This document shows positions 42,330-50,095 of a stretch of DNA of 64,000 bases, piece by piece. Position numbers and translations under genes: made by a program. The notes under the pieces were generated by a model. That model saw only the letters and a program-made list of their open reading frames with translations. It made no database searches and had not been told where the DNA came from. Position 1 is the stretch's first letter; every line of letters begins with the position of its first letter. Source of the DNA: an uncultured Muribaculaceae bacterium (lineage in GTDB: Bacteria; Bacteroidota; Bacteroidia; Bacteroidales; Muribaculaceae); contig CAJTOZ010000012.1 of the NCBI GenBank assembly GCA_910578095.1, positions 1-64,000 of the forward strand. Reading direction: 5' to 3'.

Positions 42330-43246
42330 TGCCCGACTTCAAGGTCCACATCCTCGGATGCGGCTCGGCCACACCCACCGCACGCCACAAACCATCGTGC
42401 CAGGTGGTCGACGCACACGGCAAACTGTTCATGATCGACTGCGGCGAAGGCGCACAGCTCGAATTCCGCCATCAGAGCCTCAAATTCTCAAGGCTCGGCC
42501 ACATATTCGTGTCCCACATCCACGGCGACCACTTCCTCGGCCTGCCGGGACTGCTCTCCACAATGGCGCTCCACGGCAAGGAAGGCGACATCACCGTACA
42601 CATCCACCCCGAAGGCGCCCGGCTGCTGCAGCAGATCATGGCCGTGCTGTGCCGCGAGACACCCTACACCCTGCACTACGACATCATAGAGCCGGGCACA
42701 TCACGCATCCTCTATGAGGACCGCTCCCTCTCCATCGCCACCTTCCCGCTCTACCATCGTGTGCCTTGCTCCGGATTCATCTTCCGCGAGAAAGCCCCGC
42801 GACGTCCGCTTCGCCCCGACATGCTCGAATTCTACAGCGTGCCGGTGGCCGCCAGGCGCGACATTGCCGAAGGCGCCGACTTCACAGCCCCCGACGGACG
42901 AGTGATTCCAAACGCATGGCTCACCCGCGACCCCGCCGAACCGGCATCCTACGCCTACTGCTCCGACACCATGCGGCGCCCGGAAGTGGCCCGCGCCGTG
43001 GCCGGCGTGCGCACCATCTACCACGAAGCCACCTACGACGACGCCCAGGCCTTCAAGGCCGCACCCAGAGGCCACTCCACCGCACGCGACGCAGCCACCG
43101 CCGCACGCGACGCCGGCGCCCGGCGCCTCGTCATAGGCCACTACTCCAAAAGCATCGCCGACGAAAGCGTGCTCACCGAGCAAGCCGCCGAGGTGTTCGA
43201 CGGCGAAATCATAGCCGCCCGGGAAGGGCTCGTGTTCGCACCATGA
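42329..43246 (+). CDS. rnz: Ribonuclease Z
   Basis: Zinc-dependent endonuclease that trims the 3' ends of tRNA precursors. The 305-residue protein has the short-form RNase Z length. It shows LGCGSATPTARHKPSCQVV at the N-terminus, DCGEGAQLEFR, the metallo-beta-lactamase motif HIHGDHFLGLPGL (H-x-H-x-D-H), YCSDT, IYHEATYDD and IGHYSKSI near the C-terminus, all typical of the family. Its ATG overlaps the last base of the galM stop and its stop overlaps the tadA start, so the three are translationally coupled. Confidence 0.96.
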   Translation: MPDFKVHILGCGSATPTARHKPSCQVVDAHGKLFMIDCGEGAQLEFRHQSLKFSRLGHIFVSHIHGDHFLGLPGLLSTMALHGKEGDITVHIHPEGARLLQQIMAVLCRETPYTLHYDIIEPGTSRILYEDRSLSIATFPLYHRVPCSGFIFREKAPRRPLRPDMLEFYSVPVAARRDIAEGADFTAPDGRVIPNAWLTRDPAEPASYAYCSDTMRRPEVARAVAGVRTIYHEATYDDAQAFKAAPRGHSTARDAATAARDAGARRLVIGHYSKSIADESVLTEQAAEVFDGEIIAAREGLVFAP

Positions 43247-43707
43247 CAGCCGAGCCCACACCCGCCGACATACGCGGCATGCGCCTCGCTCTCGCCGAGG
43301 CGCGCCGTGCGGCTGCATTGGGAGAAGTACCCATTGGGGCAGTGGTCCTCAGCCCTTCCGGAACAGTGCTCGGGCGCGGACATAACCTCACGGAGACACT
43401 TTCCGACGTCACCGCCCACGCCGAGATACAGGCCATCACGGCAGCAGCAGCCACCCTCGGAGGCAAATACCTGCCCGACTGCACCCTGTGCGTCACCGTC
43501 GAGCCATGCCTCATGTGCGCCGGAGCCATCGGATGGAGCCACATATCGCGCATTGTCTTCGGCACACCCGACCCCAAAGGTGGCTACTCCGCCAACACCA
43601 TCCGCACGCCATTCCATCCGCGCGCCACAATAGTGGCCGGGGTACTCGCCGACGAATGCCGCGAGCTCATGCAATCATTCTTCCGCTCGCGACGCAAAAC
43701 ATCATAA
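43243..43707 (+). CDS. tadA: tRNA-specific adenosine deaminase
   Basis: Converts adenosine-34 to inosine in tRNA-Arg(ACG), needed for reading CGN codons. The 154-residue product begins MTAEPTPADIRGMRLALAEA. The zinc and catalytic site is THAE-type, here VTAHAEIQAI (His zinc ligand, Glu proton shuttle), with the second part PCLMCAGAI (two Cys ligands). GALGEVPIGAVV-like sequence (LGEVPIGAVVLS) and DPKGGYSANT also fit TadA. The ATG at 43243 lies inside the rnz stop (ATGA overlap). The same frame is open far upstream only because of the antisense-free codon bias. Confidence 0.95.
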   Translation: MTAEPTPADIRGMRLALAEARRAAALGEVPIGAVVLSPSGTVLGRGHNLTETLSDVTAHAEIQAITAAAATLGGKYLPDCTLCVTVEPCLMCAGAIGWSHISRIVFGTPDPKGGYSANTIRTPFHPRATIVAGVLADECRELMQSFFRSRRKTS

Positions 43708-43735
43708 CGCCGACACTCTCAAAGAAACCACCACC

Positions 43736-44875
43736 GTGCACTACTTCCTCATAGCCGGCGAAGCCTCCGGCGACCTACACGCCGCACAACTCATCCAAGC
43801 CCTGCGGCACATCGACCACGATGCCCGCTTCACCTTTCTGGGTGGCGACCTGATGGCAGCAGCCGCCGGCACGCCTCCCCTCATCCACTACCGCGACATG
43901 GCATTCATGGGCTTCAGCGAAGTGCTGCGCCACCTCCCGCAGGTGCTCGGCAACCTGCGCACAGCCCGGCGAGGGCTCCGCCACGCAGCCCCCGATGCAT
44001 TCATACCCGTCGACTATCCGAGTTTCAACCTCAAGGTGGCCAAGACCGCCGCTGCCGCCGGCATACCCGTCTACTACTACATCAGCCCGAAGCTATGGGC
44101 CTGGAAAGCATGGCGCGTAAAAGCCATACGGCGCACCGTACGGCGCATGCTCGCGATCTTCCCCTTCGAGCCCGCATGGTATGCCGCGCGCGGCTTCCAC
44201 GCCGACTATGTAGGCAACCCCTCCGTGGCCGAGATCGATGCCGCACTGGCAGCAGCACCGCCGCGCGAGGACTTCCTCCGCGAGCACCGTCTCCGCGACA
44301 GGCCCATAATAGCCCTGCTTCCAGGCAGCCGCCGAGGCGAAGTGCGCGCCAACCTGCCCGTGATGGAACAGGCCGCCCACCGATTCGCCCAATACCGGCC
44401 CGTAGTGGCCGCCGCACCGGGCCTCGACGACGCCTTCTACGCCTCACTCACATCCCTCCCTATTGTGCGCGGCGCCACCTACCCCCTCCTGCGCCACGCC
44501 AGAGCCGCTCTCGTCACCAGCGGCACAGCCACCCTCGAGGCAGCCCTCGCCGCCACGCCACAGGTGGTGTGCTACCGCTCCAACGGCTCCAAGCTCTCCT
44601 ACGACATCATGCGCCGCATCCTCAATGTCGACCACGTGGCGCTACCCAACATAATAGCCGGACACACCATCATCCCCGAAATGCTCCTACACGAATGCAC
44701 TCCCGAGCTTGTGGCCCACCGGCTCGCCCCTCTGTTGCGTGAAGGCTCCCCCGAGCGCACAGCCCAGCTCGACGGCTACGCAGCCATGCGCGCCACCCTC
44801 GGCACCACCGATGCCGCCGCCACCGCCGCACGCATCATCACCGACGATCTCGCAGCCTCCGCTCCTGGAGCATAA
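43736..44875 (+). CDS. lpxB: Lipid-A-disaccharide synthase
   Basis: Joins UDP-2,3-diacylglucosamine and lipid X to form the tetraacyldisaccharide core of lipid A, at the inner face of the cytoplasmic membrane. The 379-residue length is normal. GT-B fold motifs include YFLIAGEASGDLHAAQLI at the start, FMGFSEVLRHLPQVL, VPVYYYISPKLWAWKAWRVKAIR (partly), FPFEPAWYAARGFHADYVGNP, LLPGSRRGEV, and TSGTATLEAALAATPQVVCYR near the C-terminus. The start codon is GTG, 28 bases after tadA, with no better ATG. It closes the galM-rnz-tadA-lpxB operon and is followed by a hairpin terminator. Confidence 0.96.
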   Translation: MHYFLIAGEASGDLHAAQLIQALRHIDHDARFTFLGGDLMAAAAGTPPLIHYRDMAFMGFSEVLRHLPQVLGNLRTARRGLRHAAPDAFIPVDYPSFNLKVAKTAAAAGIPVYYYISPKLWAWKAWRVKAIRRTVRRMLAIFPFEPAWYAARGFHADYVGNPSVAEIDAALAAAPPREDFLREHRLRDRPIIALLPGSRRGEVRANLPVMEQAAHRFAQYRPVVAAAPGLDDAFYASLTSLPIVRGATYPLLRHARAALVTSGTATLEAALAATPQVVCYRSNGSKLSYDIMRRILNVDHVALPNIIAGHTIIPEMLLHECTPELVAHRLAPLLREGSPERTAQLDGYAAMRATLGTTDAAATAARIITDDLAASAPGA

Positions 44876-44892
44876 CCCCGCCACACACCCAC

Positions 44893-44937
44893 AATAAAAG
44901 CCGCGGCGCATCTCAAACTGCACCGCGGCCTTTATTT
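44893..44937. terminator. Bidirectional terminator between lpxB and the convergent secreted-protein gene
   Basis: AATAAAAGCCGCGG (44893-44906) and CCGCGGCCTTTATT (44923-44936) form a stem with A's on one side and T's on the other and one mismatch, working in both directions between two converging genes. Confidence 0.8.
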
Positions 44938-44963
44938 ATCTTTATTTATAATGTTATATGCTG

Positions 44964-46547
44964 TTATTTCACATATATCTTAGTGGTGACAGCACCCTGG
45001 CGCTTGATGTAAATGCCGGGGGTGAGGTTATCGCCATTGACACGCATACCGTTGATGTTGTAGTACTCTACAGGAGCATTTTCATCGCTGACGGCCACAT
45101 CCTCGATGCCGGTAGAAGTTCTCTTTGCAAGAACAAGGTTGTTACCCTCGCCGGCTTCAAGCTTCAAGCCGGTATTGGTGAGACTGAATTTTGTGGCATC
45201 AGCAGTACCGGTCACAATGGATTTTCCAAGCTCCGTGCCTTCAGGAAGAGTAACCATTATAGGTGTCTCGTTAGTAAGATCTTTTGCTACAATGGTGCCG
45301 GGATTGAAAGTTACATTCACCGACAGATTGTTATCGCCTTCAAGCGTCAGTTTGCCTTTTAAGTCTATATTGGGAACCTCAGTTTCGCAATCCTCCATCG
45401 TAACATTTATGAGCGAAAGCGTGCGGTTGGTGTCCTTCACATTGAAAAGTCCCTTGGTGGTCTTGCTGTTGACAATCTTCACATTGGTAAGGGTAAATGT
45501 TCCGGTGCCTGCTTCAAACTCATAGTTATTGTTCGACATATTATTGCAATCCAGCACGAGGTTTTCCAACTTGAAACTCTTGTCAAGACCAATAAATACT
45601 TTATTGACAAAATTACGGATGAGCCTTATCTCTGGAGTTTTCCCCTTGAGCTTTAGATTGTTAACTTTGTTAATAAATCGATCTCCAAAGGTCACATCTT
45701 CAAGAAGAATCAGTACGTCTGCCTCTGCTGCTGCTGCGACGGCTTCATCAAACGAAGTATAGAATGTGTTCTGCGTTTCGTTTTGAACCACATAGTTATT
45801 GTACACAACAACTATATTGCCATCCTTAGCTTCAAGGCTATATCCGGTTGGAGCATCCACAAGAGAAAAAACGTCCACTGCCGTGCCGCCACTGACAACA
45901 ACTCGGCCCGCTGCAAAATTGCCATTGAGATTCAATGCTATATTTCCCGAAAGGTTTTCGCCACCGACAAGTGCGGTAACACCCTCAAAGAATACTGAGT
46001 AGTCAGATGCACCGGCAACAGTAACATTGCTATTGTCTCTTGTGACAAAAATTACGCCAGAGGTCACCGTGCAGTTTTCGGCAATTACGCCATTCAGCGT
46101 TACGGGTATTTTCTGTGCCCATATCACACGTTCGGCTATGTGATTCACCAACTTACAATCGGTGAATGAGACACTTTTTGCTGCATTTGTTATTTCAATC
46201 GGCTTGTTGCCAACATTCGCTACATTATTACCGTCAATTGTGAGATTTTCAAAATTTACGGTAGCATTACCTCTAATCAGAAACAAGCTGCTCGTGAACT
46301 TTTCTCCACGCACAAATTTAGCATCTGTGCCTGCTCCTTTCACATTGTAGACCTTTTCTGCTTCAAAATTGATACGACTGTCTACAATAACTTCACCTGA
46401 GATTTCAATCACATCGCCATCCTGAGCGGCGGCCACCGCATCGGACATTTTGCTGTAGGTTGTCTCGCCAATAGCGATGCTCTGAGCCATGGCGCTACCG
46501 GCAGTGAGCAGCGCTGCGGCTGCTACGGAAAGTAAATGTTTCAACAT
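44964..46547 (-). CDS. Secreted beta-helix-like repeat protein with C-terminal tail
   Basis: The 527-residue product has signal peptide MLKHLLSVAAAALLTAGSAMA. Two similar halves (about 22-265 and 266-450) each start with a phrase like YSKMSDAVAAAQDGDVIEISGEV or FYTSFDEAVAAAAEADVLILLEDV and continue with short beta-strand repeats rich in Asn, Val and Thr (NFENLTIDGNNVANVG; KLENLVLDCNNMSNNN). This is the look of a right-handed parallel beta-helix. It ends TGIEDVAVSDENAPVEYYNI...YIKRQGAVTTKIYVK, the tail also present at 2064 and 46727. No catalytic residues can be named; adhesion or glycan binding is possible. The upstream region carries the two-box motif shared with the next gene. Confidence 0.8.
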   Translation of the reverse strand: MLKHLLSVAAAALLTAGSAMAQSIAIGETTYSKMSDAVAAAQDGDVIEISGEVIVDSRINFEAEKVYNVKGAGTDAKFVRGEKFTSSLFLIRGNATVNFENLTIDGNNVANVGNKPIEITNAAKSVSFTDCKLVNHIAERVIWAQKIPVTLNGVIAENCTVTSGVIFVTRDNSNVTVAGASDYSVFFEGVTALVGGENLSGNIALNLNGNFAAGRVVVSGGTAVDVFSLVDAPTGYSLEAKDGNIVVVYNNYVVQNETQNTFYTSFDEAVAAAAEADVLILLEDVTFGDRFINKVNNLKLKGKTPEIRLIRNFVNKVFIGLDKSFKLENLVLDCNNMSNNNYEFEAGTGTFTLTNVKIVNSKTTKGLFNVKDTNRTLSLINVTMEDCETEVPNIDLKGKLTLEGDNNLSVNVTFNPGTIVAKDLTNETPIMVTLPEGTELGKSIVTGTADATKFSLTNTGLKLEAGEGNNLVLAKRTSTGIEDVAVSDENAPVEYYNINGMRVNGDNLTPGIYIKRQGAVTTKIYVK

Positions 46548-46583
46548 AGTATTATTTTTGGTATTATTAGTTTTACAGCATAT

Positions 46584-46618
46584 AATTCGCGTGATACCAC
46601 ACGATTACCTAATCGCCA
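46584..46618 (-). promoter_or_regulatory. Two-box upstream motif, copy 1
   Basis: On the minus strand, TGGCGATTAGGT (46607-46618) is followed after 15 bases by CGCGAATT (46584-46591), which lies 36 bases before the ATG. The same boxes with the same spacing stand before the next gene. The usual TAnnTTTG box is absent. It may be an alternative sigma factor promoter. Confidence 0.6.
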
Positions 46619-46671
46619 CCGCATTTTTTTGAAAGATATTTTAAATGATTATTTTTAAGGTCCGCACAAAA

Positions 46672-46703
46672 AATCGCCGCAAGCCATGTGGCCCGCGGCG
46701 ATT
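46672..46703 (-). terminator. Terminator of the DNRLRE-type gene
   Basis: AATCGCCGC (46672-46680) pairs with GCGGCGATT (46695-46703); on the minus strand TTTTTTG follows. It lies 23 bases past the stop at 46727. Confidence 0.82.
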
Positions 46704-46726
46704 CCGATATTTATGTGATGGATGGA

Positions 46727-48172
46727 TTACTTCACATAGATTTTGCTCACACTATTGCCCTGGCGGCGGATCACCACCTGGCCGGCTGCGGGCTGGCTGA
46801 GGCGCACGCCCTGCAGGCTGTAGTATTCAACGGGAGCATCTTCATCGGCCACAGTCACATCCTCAATGCCGGTGGAAGTCTTCTTGCTGTAAACCACGGT
46901 GAGCTGGGGCACCATATCGGCAGCCTTGATAGTGAAGCCGTGGGTGGTGTTTTCCTTGTCAGCGGCTTCCTTGGCGGCAAACTTCATAGAATCATTGTGC
47001 TCGCCGCTCTTTGCAAGCAGGAACGCTACATTGCCGTTGGCCACGGCGCGGGCTGCGCTGAGACCCTTCACAAATTCCGTCACGTCGATATAGCTGGTCC
47101 AATCCTCGGCAGTGGCAAAGTTGGCCACCGACGAATGGCCGTCGTGCATGGCACGGCCGCCGCAACCCTTGGCATCGAACTGAGCTATGGGGTCGTTGGC
47201 AAGAGCTTCGTTCACGGCTGCTTCCTCGCTTGCGAAAGTTGCGTCCTCGGCAATGGAGTTGCCGTAGGAGTAAAGCGACATGCCGCGGCTACCCTTGTTC
47301 TGTGTGCACACCACACGGAGAGTGGCCGATGTCACCTCATAGGTGGCTGCATCGAGGGCCTCAGCGGGAAGTGCAAACTCAAAGACACCGTACATCACAT
47401 TGCCATTGGCCTGATGGCGGATTTCGATTTCGCCGTTGGCGCCGTACTTGTCGTTGGGCTTGTCGCTGCGCAGCTGTGTGTCGGCTACGGTACCCACGGT
47501 CACGCTGCCCGAATTTGCATCTTCCACAAACACAACCTCCATGTAGGGAATCACATCCTCGACATTCTCAATGAAGGCAGGAAGACTTTCAGCGGATTTT
47601 TCCTTGGAAATTATGCAGTTCTGACCGGTTTCCGTATCGTTGGAGAAAATGAAGCTCACTCGGTTGCCTGCCTGAGTTTTCACATAGTCCGTGACATCTA
47701 TTTCGTTGACCCAGGCATCAAGGTTCTTGCTCTCGTCGTTCAGCTTGTTGACATCGCCGATAGCCATGTTATACTGGCCTGCAAGCTGACCCGAGTACAG
47801 GGGCTCGGTTTCCATAGCAGCCAGGATGGCCGTTTCAAGATTGGCATAGGTATCGTTGTCGGCCACACTGCCGGCGAAGCCGCGGATGCTGTATTTGTGG
47901 GCTTTCACACGTTCAGTCACAAAATGGATTTTTGCGCTCTGCACTTTCATCTGCGCGGGCTTATCGTATTCAAAACTGATCAGACCATAGAAGGCATCCG
48001 ATTCGCCCTGCACATGAAATTCGAGCTTGTCAGCGTTATTGTCCTTCCAGGTAGCATTGTTGGAGCGCACCCAGCAGTCTGCCACATCAGCAAACTTAAC
48101 GGTTTCCTGAGCCGAAACGGAGCAGAAACCTACAACGGCCACTGCGGCCACGGTGAGTAAATGTTTTACCAT
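46727..48172 (-). CDS. Secreted protein with two DNRLRE/CBM96-like domains and C-terminal tail
   Basis: The 481-residue product has signal peptide MVKHLLTVAAVAVVGFCSVSA. Two similar beta-sandwich domains are seen: FADVADCWVRSNNATWKDNN...FYGLISFEYDKPAQMKVQSAKI (about 25-215) and VGTVADTQLRSDKPNDKYGAN...MYGVFEFALPAEALDAATYEVTSATLRV (about 225-420). The pattern D-x-x-x-R-S...L-x-F-D/E followed by a small-hydrophobic strand is that of DNRLRE/CBM96 modules, some of which bind alginate-like uronans. It ends with the same tail (TGIEDVTVADEDAPVEYYSL...IRRQGNSVSKIYVK) as 2064 and 44964. It lies just downstream of the lyase-containing locus, so glycan binding is plausible but unproven. It has its own two-box motif and terminator. 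Confidence 0.75.
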   Translation of the reverse strand: MVKHLLTVAAVAVVGFCSVSAQETVKFADVADCWVRSNNATWKDNNADKLEFHVQGESDAFYGLISFEYDKPAQMKVQSAKIHFVTERVKAHKYSIRGFAGSVADNDTYANLETAILAAMETEPLYSGQLAGQYNMAIGDVNKLNDESKNLDAWVNEIDVTDYVKTQAGNRVSFIFSNDTETGQNCIISKEKSAESLPAFIENVEDVIPYMEVVFVEDANSGSVTVGTVADTQLRSDKPNDKYGANGEIEIRHQANGNVMYGVFEFALPAEALDAATYEVTSATLRVVCTQNKGSRGMSLYSYGNSIAEDATFASEEAAVNEALANDPIAQFDAKGCGGRAMHDGHSSVANFATAEDWTSYIDVTEFVKGLSAARAVANGNVAFLLAKSGEHNDSMKFAAKEAADKENTTHGFTIKAADMVPQLTVVYSKKTSTGIEDVTVADEDAPVEYYSLQGVRLSQPAAGQVVIRRQGNSVSKIYVK

Positions 48173-48207
48173 AGTATTGTTGTTTAATTTTGGTTTTGAT
48201 ATATATT

Positions 48208-48242
48208 AATTCGCGCGTGGCGCGCCAACTACCTAATCGCCA
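48208..48242 (-). promoter_or_regulatory. Two-box upstream motif, copy 2
   Basis: TGGCGATTAGGT (48231-48242), 15 bases, CGCGAATT (48208-48215) on the minus strand, 35 bases before the ATG at 48172. Spacing and distance equal copy 1 within one base, while the spacer sequence differs. Confidence 0.6.
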
Positions 48243-48299
48243 ACCATTAAAAACGTTTTTTTAACGGTTCAGAAAAAAATCCATGTCCAACAGATCCAA

Positions 48300-48480
48300 A
48301 GAGCTGATTCCCAACAGTGTAGGGACGTGCCTTCGGCACGTAAACCCGGGAAGCGACCTATCGGACACCGCACGGAGATACGTCTACCTTGCTAATATTA
48401 AATTGATTAATAATCAATAAATAACTTATGTTTCTTCTGTTCCTCTGTTCTCTTGTACCCTCGCTATATCGGGTTGGCTC
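48300..48480. repeat. Partial intergenic repeat copy
   Basis: GTAGGGACGTGCC-TTC-GGCACGT (hairpin 48325-48341), then an A/T-rich stretch with TTAATAATCAATAAATAACT (about 48408) and CTTGTACCCTCGCTATA (about 48453). These are the same modules as near 1880-1955 and 4460-4712. No gene is seen between 48243 and 48533. Confidence 0.55.
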
Positions 48481-48533
48481 TTCACAATCCATCGCTATAT
48501 CAGCTTGTGCCCATTCCACCTCTATTTCATCGA

Positions 48534-48563
48534 AAAGCGGCGCCCCGGATGGAGCGCCGCCTT
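48534..48563 (-). terminator. Terminator of the polysaccharide-lyase operon
   Basis: GCGGCGC (48537-48543) pairs with GCGCCGC (48554-48560), extended by A/T pairs beyond a mismatch, with CTTTTC on the minus strand. It lies 20 bases past the lyase stop. Confidence 0.78.
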
Positions 48564-48582
48564 GCTATGGATAGTCTATCGA

Positions 48583-50007
48583 TCAATTCTCACGGTAGTG
48601 CATGAGAGTGGAGAAGCCCAGCTGGTCGAAACCGCCGGAAGAGCTGCCGTAGTGGCCGCCACCGCCATCGGGACGGAACTGCTCGGCCATTTCCTTCACG
48701 TATTTGCCGGGGATGTTGTGGCTGTTGCAATAACCGGCCCATATGTCCCAACCCGGACGGATAGTGCCGCGGCCGGCGCCGGAGATACCCGTCATGATGC
48801 CACCGTTGTAGGTGTACTCATTAAAGGGAAGCGAGCTCTCGCTGTAGCGGAAAGAGGTGGACGAGAGCGAGCCTGTCTCGTAGCTGTCGCCCACTTCCGG
48901 GATCACCACATTGTACTTGGCCACATACTGTGCGAAAGCGATGGCACGGCCATTCTCAAAGGCGAAAAGATCCTCGCCTATGCCCATGGCCATCTGGCAG
49001 AACGCGCCCACCATGGAAGCGCAGAGAGTGTTGTGGCCCTGGTCGCGGCCGCTCTCATTGCCCTGAGCCAGCATTTCGCCGCTGCCGTCGGGATCCTCAA
49101 ACACGCCGAGCACACCCTTGCGCATGATGCAGCCGGGGCCTTCGCCATGCTTGAAGTGCAGGATGGCTTCGTTCACCATGTCCTGGTTGTCGGAAAGGAT
49201 ACCGATAGAGAGGATGGCTGTCATGGATGCGAGGTCCCAGTTCATCCACCAGTGGTCGGTGTTGTTCATGGCTATGAAGCGCGAGCAGAAGGGATAGAAA
49301 TAGGTGGTCATCCAGTCCACCACGCTCTTGAAGCCGGCGCTGTTGCCCCAGCCGTCGTAGTCGCGCACAAGTTCGGCGGCATTGGCGGCCTGGTGAATCT
49401 GGAACATGATGAGATACTCATTGGAGTCGATCACATCGTTAGCCCATTTCTTGGCATCCGGAGCGCCCAGGAGCAGGCCCTTGTTCACAGCGGCCCAGTC
49501 TTCAAGTATCTTGATGGCCGCTGCAGCTGCCTGACCGTCGCCGTCGAGCTGCCATTTGAGGCCGAGCTGATAGGCTGCGGCGCAGTCGCGGAAAAAGTTG
49601 GTGTAGTTATTGTGGATACCGGGATAGTACTCGTCGCGCAGACCTGCGTCGTCCCAGCGGCCGCCGCCACCGCCCCAGTTGGCGGCATCCAGACGTGCCA
49701 GATATTTCACGGGGCTCGCCGTATAGGCCACATTGCAGAAGCCGGTGTTGGTGATGAGCTTCGTGTAGGCATCGCTCCAGGGCTGTTGGCCGAGATGCGC
49801 CTTGGTGTAGTCGATATCGGCGCGGGTGTGGAGCATGCAGGGATGGTTGAAGCTATAGGTCTTGGGCTCGTAGATGGTATAGTCAAGCTCGGGCTCGGGA
49901 ATCTCCCAGGAGTCTATATCGGTCCAGCCGTCCTCGATTTCGGAGCATGCAGTGGCGCCGAATGCCACGGCTGCAGCCGAGAGTATGATGGAAAATGCTT
50001 TTTTCAT
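48583..50007 (-). CDS. Alginate-lyase-superfamily polysaccharide lyase, lipoprotein (PL38-like)
   Basis: Probably cleaves a uronic-acid polysaccharide by beta-elimination. The 474-residue product is a lipoprotein (VAFGATACSEIEDGW, Cys 21). The body is alpha-helical with the marks of the (alpha/alpha) toroid alginate-lyase domain: HPCMLHTRADIDYTKAHLGQ, AAAYQLGLKWQLDGDGQAA, NTDHWWMNWDLASMTAILSIGIL (Asn and His), and GNESGRDQGHNTLCASMVGAF, whose R-D-Q-G-H is the most diagnostic. These recall PL38-type glucuronan lyases of Bacteroidetes, but family assignment is from memory. It is the last gene of the second Sus locus. With the GH88 enzyme upstream it would give unsaturated oligouronides and then monosaccharides. 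Confidence 0.75.
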   Translation of the reverse strand: MKKAFSIILSAAAVAFGATACSEIEDGWTDIDSWEIPEPELDYTIYEPKTYSFNHPCMLHTRADIDYTKAHLGQQPWSDAYTKLITNTGFCNVAYTASPVKYLARLDAANWGGGGGRWDDAGLRDEYYPGIHNNYTNFFRDCAAAYQLGLKWQLDGDGQAAAAAIKILEDWAAVNKGLLLGAPDAKKWANDVIDSNEYLIMFQIHQAANAAELVRDYDGWGNSAGFKSVVDWMTTYFYPFCSRFIAMNNTDHWWMNWDLASMTAILSIGILSDNQDMVNEAILHFKHGEGPGCIMRKGVLGVFEDPDGSGEMLAQGNESGRDQGHNTLCASMVGAFCQMAMGIGEDLFAFENGRAIAFAQYVAKYNVVIPEVGDSYETGSLSSTSFRYSESSLPFNEYTYNGGIMTGISGAGRGTIRPGWDIWAGYCNSHNIPGKYVKEMAEQFRPDGGGGHYGSSSGGFDQLGFSTLMHYREN

Positions 50008-50095
50008 TGTATTTATATTTGATTGAGGTTAAGGGAGGGGAGCGGAATCTGCCGCGGGGCGTATCTGCCGCCCCCCTGCCCTTGTGGGGTTGGAT

